Translations under genes and position numbers: made by a program
Source of the DNA: Shewanella canadensis
GTDB lineage: Bacteria > Pseudomonadota > Gammaproteobacteria > Enterobacterales > Shewanellaceae
Reading direction: 5' to 3'
Assembly: GCF_003966225.1 (NCBI RefSeq)
Contig: NZ_RXNU01000001.1
Coordinates: 620,001-684,000, forward strand
Length of the DNA stretch: 64,000 nucleotides
Notes under the pieces: model-generated
What the model saw: the letters and a program-made list of their open reading frames with translations, nothing else
What the model was told of the DNA's origin: nothing
Databases searched by the model: none
Part shown: positions 18,029-30,592 of the stretch, piece after piece
Position numbering within the stretch: position 1 is the stretch's first letter
Layout of the letters: each line of letters starts with the position of its first letter

Positions 18029-20056
18029 TTAAACAGTAAATTCTCTCACCGAAGCTTGTAGCTCCTCGGCCAGTTGGGCCACTTGGTGACTCGATTGAGC
18101 CGTTTGTTCGGCGCCTGTTGAGGTCTCTTCAGAGATGGCTGCGATATGCTCAAGCTTCTCAGAAACCTGCTGACTGACAATGTTTTGCTCTTGTGCTGCG
18201 TGGGCGATATGAGTGCCTGAATCATGTGCTTGATGGACGGATTCACTGATGCTCTCGAGTGCAATGTTGGCCTGTTCGGTCTTATCGACACAAGAACTTG
18301 CCTGAGCACGTCCCATCTCCATGACAGAGACCGCTTCCTGAGCACCTTGCTGCAGTACCTCGATCATCTGCTGTATCTCTTGAGTAGAATCCTGAGTCCT
18401 TGAGGCTAAGCTTCTCACCTCATCTGCTACGACCGCAAACCCACGACCCTGCTCTCCGGCTCTGGCTGCTTCGATTGCCGCGTTGAGTGCCAACAGGTTA
18501 GTCTGTTCGGCAATGCCTCGAATAACATCGAGGATGGAGCCGATAGAGGCACTATCGGAGTGGACTTTATTGATCACAACCCCTGCCTTAGCGACTTCGT
18601 CGGCCAGCGCAAGAATCGTCTGTTTATTCTCATCGGCAATGGTTCGCATATGCAGCGCTTCGTCATCAGCCTGCTTAATCTGCTGCAGTGCATCATCGGC
18701 ACTCGTGGTCACTTGCTGAGCACTGGAGCTTAATTCAGTCGTGGCTGTGGCGACTTGATCGACCTGACTCTTCTGCTCCTGAATACTGGCAGTCGTTTGC
18801 ATTGTGATGGCTGACGTTTCTTCTGCCGCTGCGGCAAGCTGATTAGAGCGATCTAAGATCCCCTGGATCAAATTTCGTAAGCTATCAACCAATCGATTAC
18901 AGTTTTTGGAGAGTTCGGCAAATTCATCATGACCGGTATCATCCAACTTATGTGTCAAGTTACCCGATGCAAGGATATTAAGGGCATTATTTACCTTGGC
19001 AAGAGATTGGGTGAGGGGACGAATAACTGCCACGCTCACAATAATAGAGACGATAATTGCCACGAGAACCAAGATTAGAGTATTGATGCTGGCAGAGTCG
19101 ATATCACTAATGGCCTTAACACTCACCTCTTTAGAGACGGACTCTACTGCATCGGTTAAGGCTCTCATGTTCTGATTGAGATTTTGAGTATCTTTTTCGA
19201 CTTGACTGAGCATCTGGTCTGTTGAAGACACAAAGTTCAATTGGCGTCCTTTTAAGGCTTGAATAGAGCCATTGCCTTCAAGCATCGAAAGCACTTTTTT
19301 TGCTTCGACATTGACCTCGGAAAGTAGGTCTTCGTCAATAAATTCTCCCCAATTACTCTTTAAATATTCAAGTTTATAGTCGATGTTCCTGATGAAGTAG
19401 TTTAGCTCCTGTGTGATGGTTTCATGTTGCTGCTTAGTACCACTATTCACTAAGTCGAAACTGGTACTGACAATACCACTTAAGCTATTATCAATATCAC
19501 CTGCAGTTGCAGCAATTTGCTGCTCAACGGGATCTTTACTTATTTCAAGATCGATGAGATCCAATAAAAGAGAGGCCGTATCGTCAGCCGCCTCTTCAAG
19601 AGCTTCTAAATTAGAGGCTAAATTCTCTTGAGTCGCGAGCGCACTTTTCTTGGTTTGGATCATCTTCTTACCATCTGCTTCAAAACTTGAGTAGCTTTGA
19701 CGCAAATCTGAAATAATCCTATTTAAATCAGTCTGTTTCTGTGCGCTTACGATATTAGATAGCGTATCTAATTCGTTGAAAAATGTTTGATTGTTTTTTG
19801 AATGCTTGGTTTCAATTGCCGGAATTTTATTCGATTTATCACTATGGTAGGCGGTTAGGAGTTGTGTCTCTTGAAGGGAAAGGCTCTCAACAAGATGGCC
19901 ACTGGATTCGAGTGCCGGCAGGCTGAACTCTTGCAGTACCTGAGTACTCGTCTTGAGTTTACTATTGGTAAATAATGAAGCTCCCCCCAAAGCGATGAGT
20001 AACAGGGTGACAACACTAAACCCACCAATGACTCTAGTGGCGACATTCATTTTCAT
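18029..20056 (-). CDS. Methyl-accepting chemotaxis protein
   Basis: A 675-residue chemoreceptor. It has an N-terminal membrane helix ([21 protein letters not shown], residues 9-29), a long helical periplasmic sensor of about 290 residues, a second helix near 325-347, a HAMP domain ([26 protein letters not shown]), and the cytoplasmic coiled coil. The CheA/CheW-binding hairpin tip is [32 protein letters not shown] near residues 520-550. The periplasmic part looks like a four-helix-bundle sensor; the ligand is unknown. The C-terminus lacks the NWETF pentapeptide. It interrupts the distance between folA and apaH, which are neighbours in E. coli. Confidence 0.93.
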   Translation of the reverse strand: MKMNVATRVIGGFSVVTLLLIALGGASLFTNSKLKTSTQVLQEFSLPALESSGHLVESLSLQETQLLTAYHSDKSNKIPAIETKHSKNNQTFFNELDTLSNIVSAQKQTDLNRIISDLRQSYSSFEADGKKMIQTKKSALATQENLASNLEALEEAADDTASLLLDLIDLEISKDPVEQQIAATAGDIDNSLSGIVSTSFDLVNSGTKQQHETITQELNYFIRNIDYKLEYLKSNWGEFIDEDLLSEVNVEAKKVLSMLEGNGSIQALKGRQLNFVSSTDQMLSQVEKDTQNLNQNMRALTDAVESVSKEVSVKAISDIDSASINTLILVLVAIIVSIIVSVAVIRPLTQSLAKVNNALNILASGNLTHKLDDTGHDEFAELSKNCNRLVDSLRNLIQGILDRSNQLAAAAEETSAITMQTTASIQEQKSQVDQVATATTELSSSAQQVTTSADDALQQIKQADDEALHMRTIADENKQTILALADEVAKAGVVINKVHSDSASIGSILDVIRGIAEQTNLLALNAAIEAARAGEQGRGFAVVADEVRSLASRTQDSTQEIQQMIEVLQQGAQEAVSVMEMGRAQASSCVDKTEQANIALESISESVHQAHDSGTHIAHAAQEQNIVSQQVSEKLEHIAAISEETSTGAEQTAQSSHQVAQLAEELQASVREFTV

Positions 20057-20191
20057 AGGGTACTCCAGTTATTATTATAATTCCTGTGCCAATCAGCTAG
20101 AGCTGTTGATCACGACTCCCTAGTAAAAAACTTTTAAAATTCAGGGCTTGGCTCTCTAGTTTGATTTTTATCGGCCAACTTCAGATTTAGT

Positions 20192-21016
20192 TTAACTCTT
20201 TTTTAACTTGTTTTGGGTTATTTTTTGATTGGATTCTAAATGCCAGAGAGTCAGATGCTCTCCCCAACAACAGCCCGTATCGAGAGCATGTATTGTACTT
20301 GACGGCACTTTGCCCATCACGGCGGCCCAATGTCCGAAGACTAATGTATGCGTGGAGTTAAGCAACCCTGGGTGCTCAAACCAAGGTGATAGATCGGGGT
20401 CTTCACACGCTGATGGAGGTAGCTTACAGTCAAAGTCGAGTCTCCCATCACTGTGCAGAAACCTCATTCGGGTCAGGGCATTGATGCAGTATATTTTACG
20501 CTCCAACTCAGACATGGAGTCGTGCCAGCAATTGGAACCATTAGTATACATATGACCGATAAGAGAGGTGAGGTAATCATCTGATCTGAGCGCTGCAGCG
20601 ACATGATCCGCTTCCTCTCTTAAGGTTTCAAGACTCCACTGAGGAGGAACTCCCGCATGAGTCATCACCAGGTTGTGCTCAGGCAGCTCTTGGTAAAGTG
20701 GTTGCATTCGTAACCAGCCAATCAGAGAGCCAATATCGGGTGCAGTGAGTAATGGGCCGAGTTGGTCATTGGGGTTGGCTCTTTTAATTTTGGCATTAAC
20801 CGCCAGAAGATGAAGGTCATGATTTCCAAGTACCACACGTCCTGAGCCTTCAAGTTCCCGAAAGTAACGTAGGGTTTCCAGCGAACCCGGGCCTCTTGCC
20901 ACAAGATCCCCGACAGCCCAAAGCTGATCTGTTGATGGGTTAAAGTCGACTTTATTCAGGAGCAGCTGTAACTCTTCGAAGCATCCTTGAATATCACCAA
21001 CAAAATAATGCGCCAT
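20192..21016 (-). CDS. apaH: Bis(5'-nucleosyl)-tetraphosphatase (symmetrical)
   Basis: A 274-residue metal-dependent hydrolase that splits Ap4A into two ADP and removes NpnN RNA caps. The metallophosphatase motifs are GDIQGC, GDLVARGPGS, GNHDLHLLA and MTHAGVPPQW. Length is close to E. coli ApaH (280). It lies 34 bp after apaG as the last gene of the lptD-surA-pdxA-rsmA-apaG-apaH cluster. Confidence 0.96.
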   Translation of the reverse strand: MAHYFVGDIQGCFEELQLLLNKVDFNPSTDQLWAVGDLVARGPGSLETLRYFRELEGSGRVVLGNHDLHLLAVNAKIKRANPNDQLGPLLTAPDIGSLIGWLRMQPLYQELPEHNLVMTHAGVPPQWSLETLREEADHVAAALRSDDYLTSLIGHMYTNGSNCWHDSMSELERKIYCINALTRMRFLHSDGRLDFDCKLPPSACEDPDLSPWFEHPGLLNSTHTLVFGHWAAVMGKVPSSTIHALDTGCCWGEHLTLWHLESNQKITQNKLKKS

Positions 21017-21050
21017 CTATGTCGCCTCAAATAGGGTTAAAAAGTACATT

Positions 21051-21431
21051 TCAGTGAAGCATGCCAGGTACTGCGAGTCTGAAAGGAGGTATTTGCGCTT
21101 TAAAGCTCTCTCCTTCGCCGGTGAGCATGGTGTAGCTGCCTTGCATGATCCCCAAAGGAGTCTCCAGTACTGTGCCACTGGTATATTGATATGCACTGTC
21201 AGGTTCTATTGTTGGCGTCTCGCCAACCACACCTTCTCCACGCACTTCGCTATTATGGTTATTCGCATCGGTAATTGACCAGTAACGGCTTTTCAGTGTC
21301 ACCGCTTTTTCGCCGAGATTAACGATAGTGATGGTATATCTGAACAGGTACCTTTCCTCAGTAGGGGAAGATTGATCTTCAATATATTCAGTTTTTACTT
21401 CGACCTTGATGGAGTCTTCTAGTGACGTCAT
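21051..21431 (-). CDS. apaG: Co2+/Mg2+ efflux protein ApaG
   Basis: A 126-residue single immunoglobulin-like domain protein: SPTEERYLFRYTITIVNLG, SRYWSITDANN, GEGVVGETPTIEPDSAYQYTSGT and GSYTMLTGEGESF are family hallmarks. Its biochemical role is uncertain; salmonella mutants showed altered cobalt resistance, hence the name. AAGGA precedes the ATG. It lies between rsmA and apaH as in E. coli. Confidence 0.95.
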   Translation of the reverse strand: MTSLEDSIKVEVKTEYIEDQSSPTEERYLFRYTITIVNLGEKAVTLKSRYWSITDANNHNSEVRGEGVVGETPTIEPDSAYQYTSGTVLETPLGIMQGSYTMLTGEGESFKAQIPPFRLAVPGMLH

Positions 21432-21453
21432 GACTTTCCTTATGGCGAAAGAA

Positions 21454-21473
21454 AGGAGGGACTAAGCCCTCCT
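21454..21473 (-). promoter_or_regulatory. Hairpin between rsmA and apaG
   Basis: On the minus strand AGGAGGG-cttagt-CCCTCCT forms a perfect seven-base stem followed by TTCTTTCG. The tail is weak for a terminator, so partial termination or transcript processing inside the operon is more likely. Confidence 0.4.
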
Positions 21474-21526
21474 GAAATTTATGATTTTTAATCAATACTG
21501 ATCAATAGCTATCGGCTATAGCAAGC

Positions 21527-22330
21527 CTATTTCCTGTCGATAACCAAGTTAGTCAGGGCTACATATTGCTGGACAGTGATCTGCTCAGGTCTGAGCGTAG
21601 CGTCGATCCCAAGATCAGCAAACTCTTCATCTGAGATCAGATGCTTGAGGTTATTGCGCAGCGTTTTACGGCGCATATTAAATGCCGTGGTTGTCAGATG
21701 TCTGAGCTGGTCGACATCTTTACATGGCCAAGGCTTTATCTTATAAGGCACGAGGCGAACCACTGCTGAGTCGACTTTTGGTGCTGGCGTGAAGCTATGT
21801 GGTGGCACTTCAAGCACTGGCATGACTTGGCAGTGATATTGCGCCATCACAGTCAAGCGTCCATAAGCTTTAGTTCCCGGGCTGGCAGACAGTCTAAGAA
21901 CGACCTCTTTTTGCAACATGAAATGCATGTTTTCAATCTGTTCTGCAAACTCAAACAGGTGAAACATGAGTGGCGTGGAGATGTTATAAGGTAAGTTACC
22001 AAATACCTTCATCTGCCTGCCTTCTTCCACGAGCTGACTGAAATCAAATTTCAGTGCATCACCTTGATGGATGTCCAACTTGTGCTTCAGTGTTGGGTGC
22101 TCTTTGAGTCGCTCAACAAGATCTTTATCCAGCTCGACTACCGTTAACTTATCGATACCATTGGCTACCGGTTCGGTCAGGGCGCCGAGGCCCGGACCAA
22201 TTTCAACCATCACATGATCATTATCGGGTGCAATAGCACCCACGATGCGGTTGATAACATTACCGTCGGTCAGGAAGTTTTGTCCGAAACGTTTTCTGGC
22301 TGTATGGCCTAAATGTACTTTATTACTCAT
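21527..22330 (-). CDS. rsmA: 16S rRNA (adenine1518/1519-N6) dimethyltransferase
   Basis: A 267-residue SAM-dependent methylase (KsgA) that dimethylates two adenines near the 3' end of 16S rRNA late in 30S assembly. [19 protein letters not shown] and [14 protein letters not shown] bind [13 protein letters not shown] is the catalytic NLPY motif. Length fits E. coli KsgA (273). It begins 13 bp after pdxA and is surely cotranscribed. Confidence 0.97.
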   Translation of the reverse strand: MSNKVHLGHTARKRFGQNFLTDGNVINRIVGAIAPDNDHVMVEIGPGLGALTEPVANGIDKLTVVELDKDLVERLKEHPTLKHKLDIHQGDALKFDFSQLVEEGRQMKVFGNLPYNISTPLMFHLFEFAEQIENMHFMLQKEVVLRLSASPGTKAYGRLTVMAQYHCQVMPVLEVPPHSFTPAPKVDSAVVRLVPYKIKPWPCKDVDQLRHLTTTAFNMRRKTLRNNLKHLISDEEFADLGIDATLRPEQITVQQYVALTNLVIDRK

Positions 22331-22343
22331 TACTTATTTTCAA

Positions 22344-23330
22344 CTACTCAGCATTGGCAGCCAAATCTATGGCTTTATTAAGTGCACAGACAAAGCTTCC
22401 AATGTCTGCTTGTCCGGTTCCGGCGAGTTCTAGTGCGGTACCGTGATCGACAGAGGTACGAATATAGGGAAGCCCTAACGTGATATTAACAGAGCTACCA
22501 AAACCTTGCGATTTAAGGACTGGCAAACCCTGATCATGATACATGGCTAAGATAACATCGGCATCTTCCAGATACTTTTTCTGGAAAATAGTATCTGCGG
22601 GCAATGGACCGACAATATTCATACCTTCGGCTCGTAATTCCTCGAGGGCCGGTATGATAGTGTCAATCTCTTCTCGCCCTAAATGTCCATCTTCACCGGC
22701 ATGTGGGTTAAGCCCACAGACGTAAATTTTAGGTCGTTCAAGTGCAAACTTCTCAATTAAATCGGTATGAAGGATCTTCACGATTTGATGAAGTCTGTCG
22801 CGGGTTATTGCCTTAGATACATAGGCTAATGGAATATGGGTTGTTACTAAGGCCACATGTAAACCCGGTGCGGCCAGCATCATTACAACATCTTGGCAGT
22901 TTGCCTGATTGGCAAAAAACTCGGTATGTCCGCTAAACGGAATACCGGATTGGTTAATGATACCTTTATGCACAGGGCCTGTGACGACGGCATCAAATTC
23001 ACCGTTCATGTTTTTTTCACCGGCATAGCGCAATGTTTCAACGACATAGGCACTATTTTTTTCATCAAGCTGACCGCATACCGATTCAGTGATGAGCGTA
23101 AAGGGAGCCAGTGTCAATGTGCCCGCTTCTTGAGCTTTAGGCTCCAGATTAGGCTGGTAGGGCTTTAGCTGAAGCGGAAGTCCAAGCTTTTTAGCTCTGG
23201 CGGACAAAAGTTCAGGATCGGCGCAAACAACTAGCTCAGCAGGCCAAGCCTGCTGAGCTAGTTGGATAACTAAATCTGGGCCAATTCCAGCGGGCTCTCC
23301 CGGTGTAATGGCAATTCGTTTAGTCGTCAA
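22344..23330 (-). CDS. pdxA: 4-hydroxythreonine-4-phosphate dehydrogenase
   Basis: A 328-residue NAD-dependent enzyme of pyridoxal-phosphate synthesis. [13 protein letters not shown] starts the family; [21 protein letters not shown] is the substrate-binding segment with metal-site histidine; [13 protein letters not shown] and [12 protein letters not shown] hold further zinc ligands. It begins five bases after the surA stop, so translation is probably coupled. Confidence 0.97.
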   Translation of the reverse strand: MTTKRIAITPGEPAGIGPDLVIQLAQQAWPAELVVCADPELLSARAKKLGLPLQLKPYQPNLEPKAQEAGTLTLAPFTLITESVCGQLDEKNSAYVVETLRYAGEKNMNGEFDAVVTGPVHKGIINQSGIPFSGHTEFFANQANCQDVVMMLAAPGLHVALVTTHIPLAYVSKAITRDRLHQIVKILHTDLIEKFALERPKIYVCGLNPHAGEDGHLGREEIDTIIPALEELRAEGMNIVGPLPADTIFQKKYLEDADVILAMYHDQGLPVLKSQGFGSSVNITLGLPYIRTSVDHGTALELAGTGQADIGSFVCALNKAIDLAANAE

Positions 23331-23335
23331 TATGA

Positions 23336-24640
23336 TTAACCTCGATTGAAATCAGCATCGAAAACTTCTATATACGCCTCAGATCTCATCTCATCCAGCC
23401 AGTTTTGTAGCTCTTCATTAAACTTTCGACGGAAGATAAGTTGGTGCGCCCGATTAGTATTAAATTTGTCTGTAGCATCCGTTTTTCGGCGCTCTTCGAG
23501 TTGTACTATATGCCAGCCGTGACTCGAACGGAATGGTTCACTGATCTCGCCAATTTCTAATGCATTCAAGGTTTGGGCGAATGCAGGAACATAAACGGAA
23601 GGATCGGCCCAGCCAAGTTCGCCACCTTTAGCCCCAGAACCTGGATCTTCAGAGTATTGACGGGCAAGGGCTGCAAAATCTGCATCGCCGGCACGTATCT
23701 GATCCACGAACTTATCAAGCATCGCCTTAGCTCTCTCTTCCGATAGGATTGGAGAGGGCTTAATTAGAATATGTCTTGAGCTGACTTCATCAACCTCTTT
23801 AGTTTGAAGTCCACGGGCATCTAGCACCTTGATGATATGAAAGCCTGCACCGCTTCGGATTGGACCAATGATGTCACCAGTCTTAGCACCACCCAATACT
23901 TCGGCAAAAAGCGTTGGCATTTCGTTGACGTTCATATAGTCCCAAACACCACCTTCGAGGGCCTTTGGACCTGCCGATGCGGCAATCGCAGTACGACGGA
24001 AATCATCGCCATCTTGGACACGTTTCAGTACCGTATTGGCGCGTTCACTCGCTTTTTGCAGTGCTTCACTGCTCGGGCTGCTTGGTACTTCAATCAGTAT
24101 ATGTCCGATTTGGAACTCAACTTGCTGCAGCCCTTGCTCTTCAATAAGTTTAACTAAGTTATTTATCTCTTGAGGTGAGACCTGAATACGGCGTTGAACC
24201 TGAATACGTTGTATCTCACCTAAGGTGATCTCTTCACGCAGCTGCTCACGGTATTGGCTCCAGCTCATTCCCTCTTCACCAATTTTCTCTCTCATCTGAT
24301 CAACAGTAAGGTTTTGCTCTTTGGCAATATTACTGATGGTTTGATCCAGTTGGAGATCTCCGATATGCAAACCAATTCTGTCGGCCATTTGCATCTGTAA
24401 TCGGGTCATGATCAAACGTTCAATAACCTGAGTTCTAAGCGCTTGATCTGATGGTAAAGCCTGTGCTGCTGAGCTGGCATTGGCTTTTACCGTCTTTAGC
24501 ATACCGGCTATCTCACTCTCCAGTACAATACCTTCGTTTATCTGAACTGCAACACGGTCCAGGGGCTCTACTTTAGCTAGAACTGTGTGGCTCATTGCCA
24601 GGGTAAGAAAAGCAAAAATAAAATGTTTACAGGGTTTCAT
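23336..24640 (-). CDS. surA: Periplasmic chaperone and peptidyl-prolyl isomerase SurA
   Basis: A 434-residue periplasmic chaperone for outer-membrane proteins such as LptD. Residues 1-22 are a signal peptide ([16 protein letters not shown]). The SurA N-domain follows ([15 protein letters not shown]), then two parvulin domains marked by [12 protein letters not shown] and [11 protein letters not shown] with [16 protein letters not shown]. The start at 24640 follows AAGGA and gives the expected signal peptide; a longer frame adds 13 residues before it. It lies between lptD and pdxA, as in E. coli. Confidence 0.95.
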   Translation of the reverse strand: MKPCKHFIFAFLTLAMSHTVLAKVEPLDRVAVQINEGIVLESEIAGMLKTVKANASSAAQALPSDQALRTQVIERLIMTRLQMQMADRIGLHIGDLQLDQTISNIAKEQNLTVDQMREKIGEEGMSWSQYREQLREEITLGEIQRIQVQRRIQVSPQEINNLVKLIEEQGLQQVEFQIGHILIEVPSSPSSEALQKASERANTVLKRVQDGDDFRRTAIAASAGPKALEGGVWDYMNVNEMPTLFAEVLGGAKTGDIIGPIRSGAGFHIIKVLDARGLQTKEVDEVSSRHILIKPSPILSEERAKAMLDKFVDQIRAGDADFAALARQYSEDPGSGAKGGELGWADPSVYVPAFAQTLNALEIGEISEPFRSSHGWHIVQLEERRKTDATDKFNTNRAHQLIFRRKFNEELQNWLDEMRSEAYIEVFDADFNRG

Positions 24641-24761
24641 CAACAAAAATCCTTGGCATATTAACGTCTGGTGCGGCATTAAATGATGCCGGCTAAAATT
24701 CTATTATCAAGAGTTGGACTACAGGTCTAACTCATGGTTCATCGAAAAAGTAATTGTTTTA

Positions 24762-27086
24762 CTAGTTTTTCAGGTAAAGCGGCTTTCGGTAATTAAACAG
24801 ACCATCGTTAAGCATATCCGATACGCCTAATGGACCAGAGCCACCGAGCCCTTTTATTACAAAGTTGAGATATAAACCGCTCTCAAAAAGCTCTCTATTA
24901 TCCAATACCGGATTATAATCCTCATCATAATTTGTCTTAATTCGATAATGATAACTTAAACGTATGGCCCAACAGCAGGATTCATACTGAAAGCCTGCGT
25001 AGGTTTCAACACTACGGCTCTCGTTAAGATCGTAATACCAGTTACCGACCAAGTAAAGACTATCATTCAGTGGCCATGCTCCCCGCATGCCCGCCTGTGA
25101 AATATTTACCGACTCGTTCGTGTTGCTGTTCAGCAGGTCGGGGACATAACGATAACTAAATTGTAATAGCTTGTTGGCACCCGGACGGAAGTCGAGGGTT
25201 ACTTCACTCTTCTTATTCTCACGCTGCTTAGTATCATACTGAATTGCACCACTCATATACCAGTCCTGGTAGAGTTGAGTATTCAATTCGGCAGCTAATA
25301 CTGAGTTTGACGTATTTTCCTGGTTAAACGTTTCACCTTGAAAAGTTGAATCCGCTATGCCGACCCGGCTCTCCTGAAAGTAAAATATCTGGCCTAAGCT
25401 GAACTTAAATTTTTCAATATTATGTTCATCAAATAGTCGTGTCGTTAGACCTAATGTCATCTGATTCGCATCGGCGACTCTATCCAGGCCTGAAAAACGT
25501 CGCTCACGAAATAACCCGAAGTAATCTTCCTGAAGCTGCGCCGTATCATAAATACCAATATTCGATTGGTCTTCATAACCCACGTAGAGGTACTGGAATT
25601 GAGGCTCTAAAGTCTGGCGATAGTTTTCGTTAAAGTAATCGGTAAATCTCTCGAAGTTGACTTGCCCATGGATCCGCACCTGTGGCAGAGTACGGGTCAC
25701 GCTGCTATCGAGATCTTTATTGGCATCGATACGGGCATCATCTTGCCAATAGTAGGTTTGTAGCAGTTTTACTTCACTGGTCAACGACCCGGCTGGCCCA
25801 TGAAGCGGGAACGAGATGCTAGGTTCAAAGTGAAGCCGTGTTGCCGTCGTTTGGTCACTTTCTTCATGTTCAAAATTAGTCACTTCACTCAAGAAATCAA
25901 AATCTAAGCCTTTCCAAATATCAGGAGAACGGTAGTTAAAACCAAATTGTGGCATCACCTGATAAGGTTTTTCATCTTCACCCAGCACTTTAATGTCTTG
26001 TACTCTGGCGTTGAAATCCCAGTTTTTTTCGAAATAGCTGACTTCACCAATTCGAGTCAACTGATTATCCGTTGCGCGCTGGACATCTGATTTTAAATCA
26101 TTGAAATAGTTGTTATCCGATACGTCGGTGTAGTTTGCGAGTACACGCCAGTTTTCATCGATTGCACCCTGATGTTCCCAGTGGTAGAGATAACGGTTTG
26201 GTGAATTAGCTAACATATCATCGTTAGCTAAGTATTCAATATTGAGTTGCCCCTGCTGAGCATCACCGGCCAGATACCTGAAGTCGCTCTTTAAATACAG
26301 ACCACGGGCAGACATATAGTGAGGCGTGAAGGTCAGATCATAGTCAGGTGCAATATTCCAGTAATAGGGGGTAGCCACTTCAACGCCATTGGTTGTACTG
26401 GTACTGAAAGTAGGAAACAGGAAGCCTGACTTACGTTTATCCGATACCGGTATCGTCATATAGGGAATATAAAGTACAGGCACATTACCTATTTTTAGTT
26501 TGGCGTCCCATAACTCGCCCCACTCCTCTTTACTGTCAATTTTTATCGTTTCAGCTTCGAGTAACCAAGAGGTATCCTCTGGAGGGCAAGTGGTAAAGTT
26601 GGTTTTGGTCAGGTGGAGATTGTTATCAGACGTGATCTCCAGCTTTTCTGCATCGCCATGGATCTGTTGGCCATGTAACCAGTATTGAGCCCCTGACAAG
26701 GTTGCACTGTTACTGCGCATCTCGGCCACGAGAGAATCGGCGGTGACGGTAAACATTTGATCCTGAAAGACCAGATTTCCATTAGCGTCTAAACGCTCCG
26801 CTTCTTGATCTAAAATAGCCTCATCGGCAGCGATATTACGCCCGCCCTGACTGAATGAGACATCACCGTTAAATTTGGCCTGTTTACCCATTTGGGCTTC
26901 TGAGCGATCAGATATGATGCGGATCTCCTGGAGATCTATCTTTCCATCGCTGTTTTCTTGCGGCGTCAAACGGGGAACCGGAGGCTCGACGATACACTGG
27001 GTATCGGAATTGGTTGTAACTGGAGTTTCTTCAGCCAAGACTAATTGGGGAAGTAGGCTTAGTGCCAATAAATAACGGATCTGCAT
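24762..27086 (-). CDS. lptD: LPS-assembly protein LptD
   Basis: A 774-residue outer-membrane beta-barrel that inserts lipopolysaccharide at the cell surface with LptE. Signal peptide is residues 1-18 (MQIRYLLALSLLPQLVLA). The periplasmic LptA-like domain (ADEAILDQEAERLDANGNLVF) is followed by the barrel. Four cysteines are placed as in E. coli: Cys31 (SDTQC), one in FTTCPPED, and a CC pair in YESCCWAIRLSYHYR, for the two non-consecutive disulfides. The start at 27086 is preferred over a TTG 12 codons upstream. It is first in the operon, with surA 121 bp downstream. Confidence 0.95.
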   Translation of the reverse strand: MQIRYLLALSLLPQLVLAEETPVTTNSDTQCIVEPPVPRLTPQENSDGKIDLQEIRIISDRSEAQMGKQAKFNGDVSFSQGGRNIAADEAILDQEAERLDANGNLVFQDQMFTVTADSLVAEMRSNSATLSGAQYWLHGQQIHGDAEKLEITSDNNLHLTKTNFTTCPPEDTSWLLEAETIKIDSKEEWGELWDAKLKIGNVPVLYIPYMTIPVSDKRKSGFLFPTFSTSTTNGVEVATPYYWNIAPDYDLTFTPHYMSARGLYLKSDFRYLAGDAQQGQLNIEYLANDDMLANSPNRYLYHWEHQGAIDENWRVLANYTDVSDNNYFNDLKSDVQRATDNQLTRIGEVSYFEKNWDFNARVQDIKVLGEDEKPYQVMPQFGFNYRSPDIWKGLDFDFLSEVTNFEHEESDQTTATRLHFEPSISFPLHGPAGSLTSEVKLLQTYYWQDDARIDANKDLDSSVTRTLPQVRIHGQVNFERFTDYFNENYRQTLEPQFQYLYVGYEDQSNIGIYDTAQLQEDYFGLFRERRFSGLDRVADANQMTLGLTTRLFDEHNIEKFKFSLGQIFYFQESRVGIADSTFQGETFNQENTSNSVLAAELNTQLYQDWYMSGAIQYDTKQRENKKSEVTLDFRPGANKLLQFSYRYVPDLLNSNTNESVNISQAGMRGAWPLNDSLYLVGNWYYDLNESRSVETYAGFQYESCCWAIRLSYHYRIKTNYDEDYNPVLDNRELFESGLYLNFVIKGLGGSGPLGVSDMLNDGLFNYRKPLYLKN

Positions 27087-27200
27087 CTTAAGTCGTTTAA
27101 TATGATTTCTTAGTCTGGACAAGTATTGGTGAGAAAAGTTGCCGCTTCAATAAGACAACACAGCTAAATATCGAGATTGAGCTTATTAGCTGTTTCCATT

Positions 27201-27219
27201 TTGCTTTATAATAAAGCAA
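27201..27219. promoter_or_regulatory. Palindromic -10 region between lptD and amgK
   Basis: TTGCTTTAT-A-ATAAAGCAA is a perfect nine-base dyad that contains TATAAT (27207-27212), 28 bases before amgK. Its symmetry gives a TATTAT on the other strand, so it may serve either gene or both. No convincing -35 box was found. Confidence 0.4.
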
Positions 27220-27240
27220 TTTTCCCATAAGAGCCATGAG

Positions 27241-28931
<1,691 letters not shown>

Positions 28932-29007
28932 GGTTACCGATATTGGTTATCGTCATCTCAATTTTTAATTTTTTAGTTTCAACTAATGTTATGAGTAAGG
29001 TTTATTG

Positions 29008-29787
29008 ATGCGTATTTGGGGTAAATTTTTTGGCTTCGCTATCGGCTTCATGTTTGGTCGAATCATTGGTGGCTTGATTGGTCTCTGGTTGGGCCATCTT
29101 TATGATAAGAAAAGTGCCGAGCTTAGTGGCATCATAGGCAAAGGAGCCAATAGGCAGACACTCTTCTTTAATACCACCTTTGCCGTGATGGGGCACGTGG
29201 CGAAAGCCTCGGGTCAAGTCACCGAAAATGATATCCGTATCGCGACCTTGTTGATGGATCAGATGCAACTCAAGGGCGAGGCGAGAAAAGAAGCTCAGGT
29301 GGCGTTTAAAGAGGGTAAAGAGAGTGACTTCGATATTAAGGCTTGCCTTAAGACATTTCGACTCATCTCTATGGGACGTAAAGAGTTGTTGCAGATGTTT
29401 CTGGAGATCCAGATCCAGACGGCTTTATCTGACGCAAAACTCGATCCTAAAGAGCGCACGGTCCTATTAACCGTGGCTCAGGAGTTAGGATTTAGTGCCA
29501 GTCAGCTTGATGAACTGCTTAAGCGTTGGCAGGCTGAATTTAATTTCCACCAAGGTGGCAATAATCAGCAGACCACGATTGAAGATGCCTATGATCTACT
29601 CGGAATGTCGGAAGCGTCATCGGATCAGGAGGTCAAACGTGGCTATCGTAAATTGATGAATGAGCATCATCCCGATAAGTTGGTCGCTAAAGGTTTGCCG
29701 GAGGAGATGATGGAGTTGGCAAAAGTAAAAGCGCAGGATATTCAGGCTGCCTACGACAGAGTCAAGAGCGATAGAGGAATGCGCTAG
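29008..29787 (+). CDS. djlA: Co-chaperone DjlA
   Basis: A 259-residue inner-membrane DnaJ-like protein. One N-terminal helix with a glycine-rich zipper (FFGFAIGFMFGRIIGGLIGLWLG) anchors it; a TerB-like helical domain follows (residues about 50-180), and the J domain is at the end with HHPDKL, the HPD motif that stimulates DnaK. The start at 29008 is the ATG right after a TTG that extends the frame by one codon. In E. coli djlA also sits next to lptD. Confidence 0.93.
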   Translation: MRIWGKFFGFAIGFMFGRIIGGLIGLWLGHLYDKKSAELSGIIGKGANRQTLFFNTTFAVMGHVAKASGQVTENDIRIATLLMDQMQLKGEARKEAQVAFKEGKESDFDIKACLKTFRLISMGRKELLQMFLEIQIQTALSDAKLDPKERTVLLTVAQELGFSASQLDELLKRWQAEFNFHQGGNNQQTTIEDAYDLLGMSEASSDQEVKRGYRKLMNEHHPDKLVAKGLPEEMMELAKVKAQDIQAAYDRVKSDRGMR

Positions 29788-29905
29788 CTAAGTGAAATAA
29801 TTGATGGTACAACAGTGAAACTGATGACTGTTCAGCTGACTAGTTGGTTGACTACTGTGTGGTAACATAGGACATTATTGTCGTGATAGATTAAAAGGAT
29901 TTGTT

Positions 29906-30535
29906 ATGAAAATGAGAGACCACTTGCCGTTTTCGGTTTTAGTTGCGGCGTCTGTTTTTGTTACTACACCAGCTATGGCTGAAGTGTTTGTTGCCCCCTA
30001 TGGCGGTTATAGCTTCGGGGCAAGTGAATTTACCATCTCTGCCGATAATACCAATGATCAGGGGTCGTTAAAGATCTCTGAATCAGATCATTACGGTTTC
30101 ATGGCGGGGGTTACGACGAAAGACCCGGGAAATATCTATTTCCTCTATAGTCATCAAGGCACAGAGCTGAGGTCGGGGGGCAATTTCAGTCCAAATATTA
30201 TCACTGACTTAAATGTGGATTATTTTCACCTCGGTGGTTCACTGTTCTTCCCTAATGGCAATTTTAAGCCCTATGTAACGGCAAGTCTTGGTCTGACTCA
30301 GATGCGTCCGGGTGATAATTACTCGACCGAATCACGATTTTCAATGGGTTTCGGCGCCGGTATCGAATACCAGATGACCGATGCCTTCTCATTGTTTGCC
30401 GACGCCAGAGGTTATGCCACATTCGTCAATAGTAGCAGCGCCCTGTTTTGCGATGGAGGCAATTGTCTCTGGTCTATCAGCTCCGATATCATGTGGCAGG
30501 GACAGGCGAATCTCGGCGTTAAGCTCAAGTTCTAG
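29906..30535 (+). CDS. Outer-membrane beta-barrel protein (OmpW/opacity-like)
   Basis: A 209-residue protein with a signal peptide (residues 1-25, ending PAMAEV). The mature part alternates hydrophobic and polar residues in about eight strands (VAPYGGYSFGASEF, YGFMAGVTTKD, YFHLGGSLFF, PYVTASLGLTQM, FSMGFGAGIEYQM) and ends with NLGVKLKF, a terminal phenylalanine as used by the BAM complex. A pair of cysteines (LFCDGGNCLW) probably sits in a surface loop. Function is not known. Its stop codon lies inside the first unit of a seven-base tandem repeat. Confidence 0.82.
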   Translation: MKMRDHLPFSVLVAASVFVTTPAMAEVFVAPYGGYSFGASEFTISADNTNDQGSLKISESDHYGFMAGVTTKDPGNIYFLYSHQGTELRSGGNFSPNIITDLNVDYFHLGGSLFFPNGNFKPYVTASLGLTQMRPGDNYSTESRFSMGFGAGIEYQMTDAFSLFADARGYATFVNSSSALFCDGGNCLWSISSDIMWQGQANLGVKLKF

Positions 30536-30578
30536 ATTCTAGATTCTAGATTCTAGATTCTAGACTCTAGGTCCTAAG
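30530..30578 (+). repeat. Heptanucleotide tandem repeat (TTCTAGA)n
   Basis: Five perfect copies of TTCTAGA (30530-30564) followed by two degenerate copies. The stop codon of the outer-membrane gene is in the first copy and the array lies 15 bp before the next start codon. Every unit contains an in-frame-capable TAG, so changes in copy number would not extend the protein. Confidence 0.9.
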
Positions 30579-30592
30579 TATTAAGGTGAGAA

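Noticed and set aside
30530..30578. Short tandem array considered as a CRISPR
   Set aside because: Units are seven bases with no spacers; the same holds for 52471-52515.
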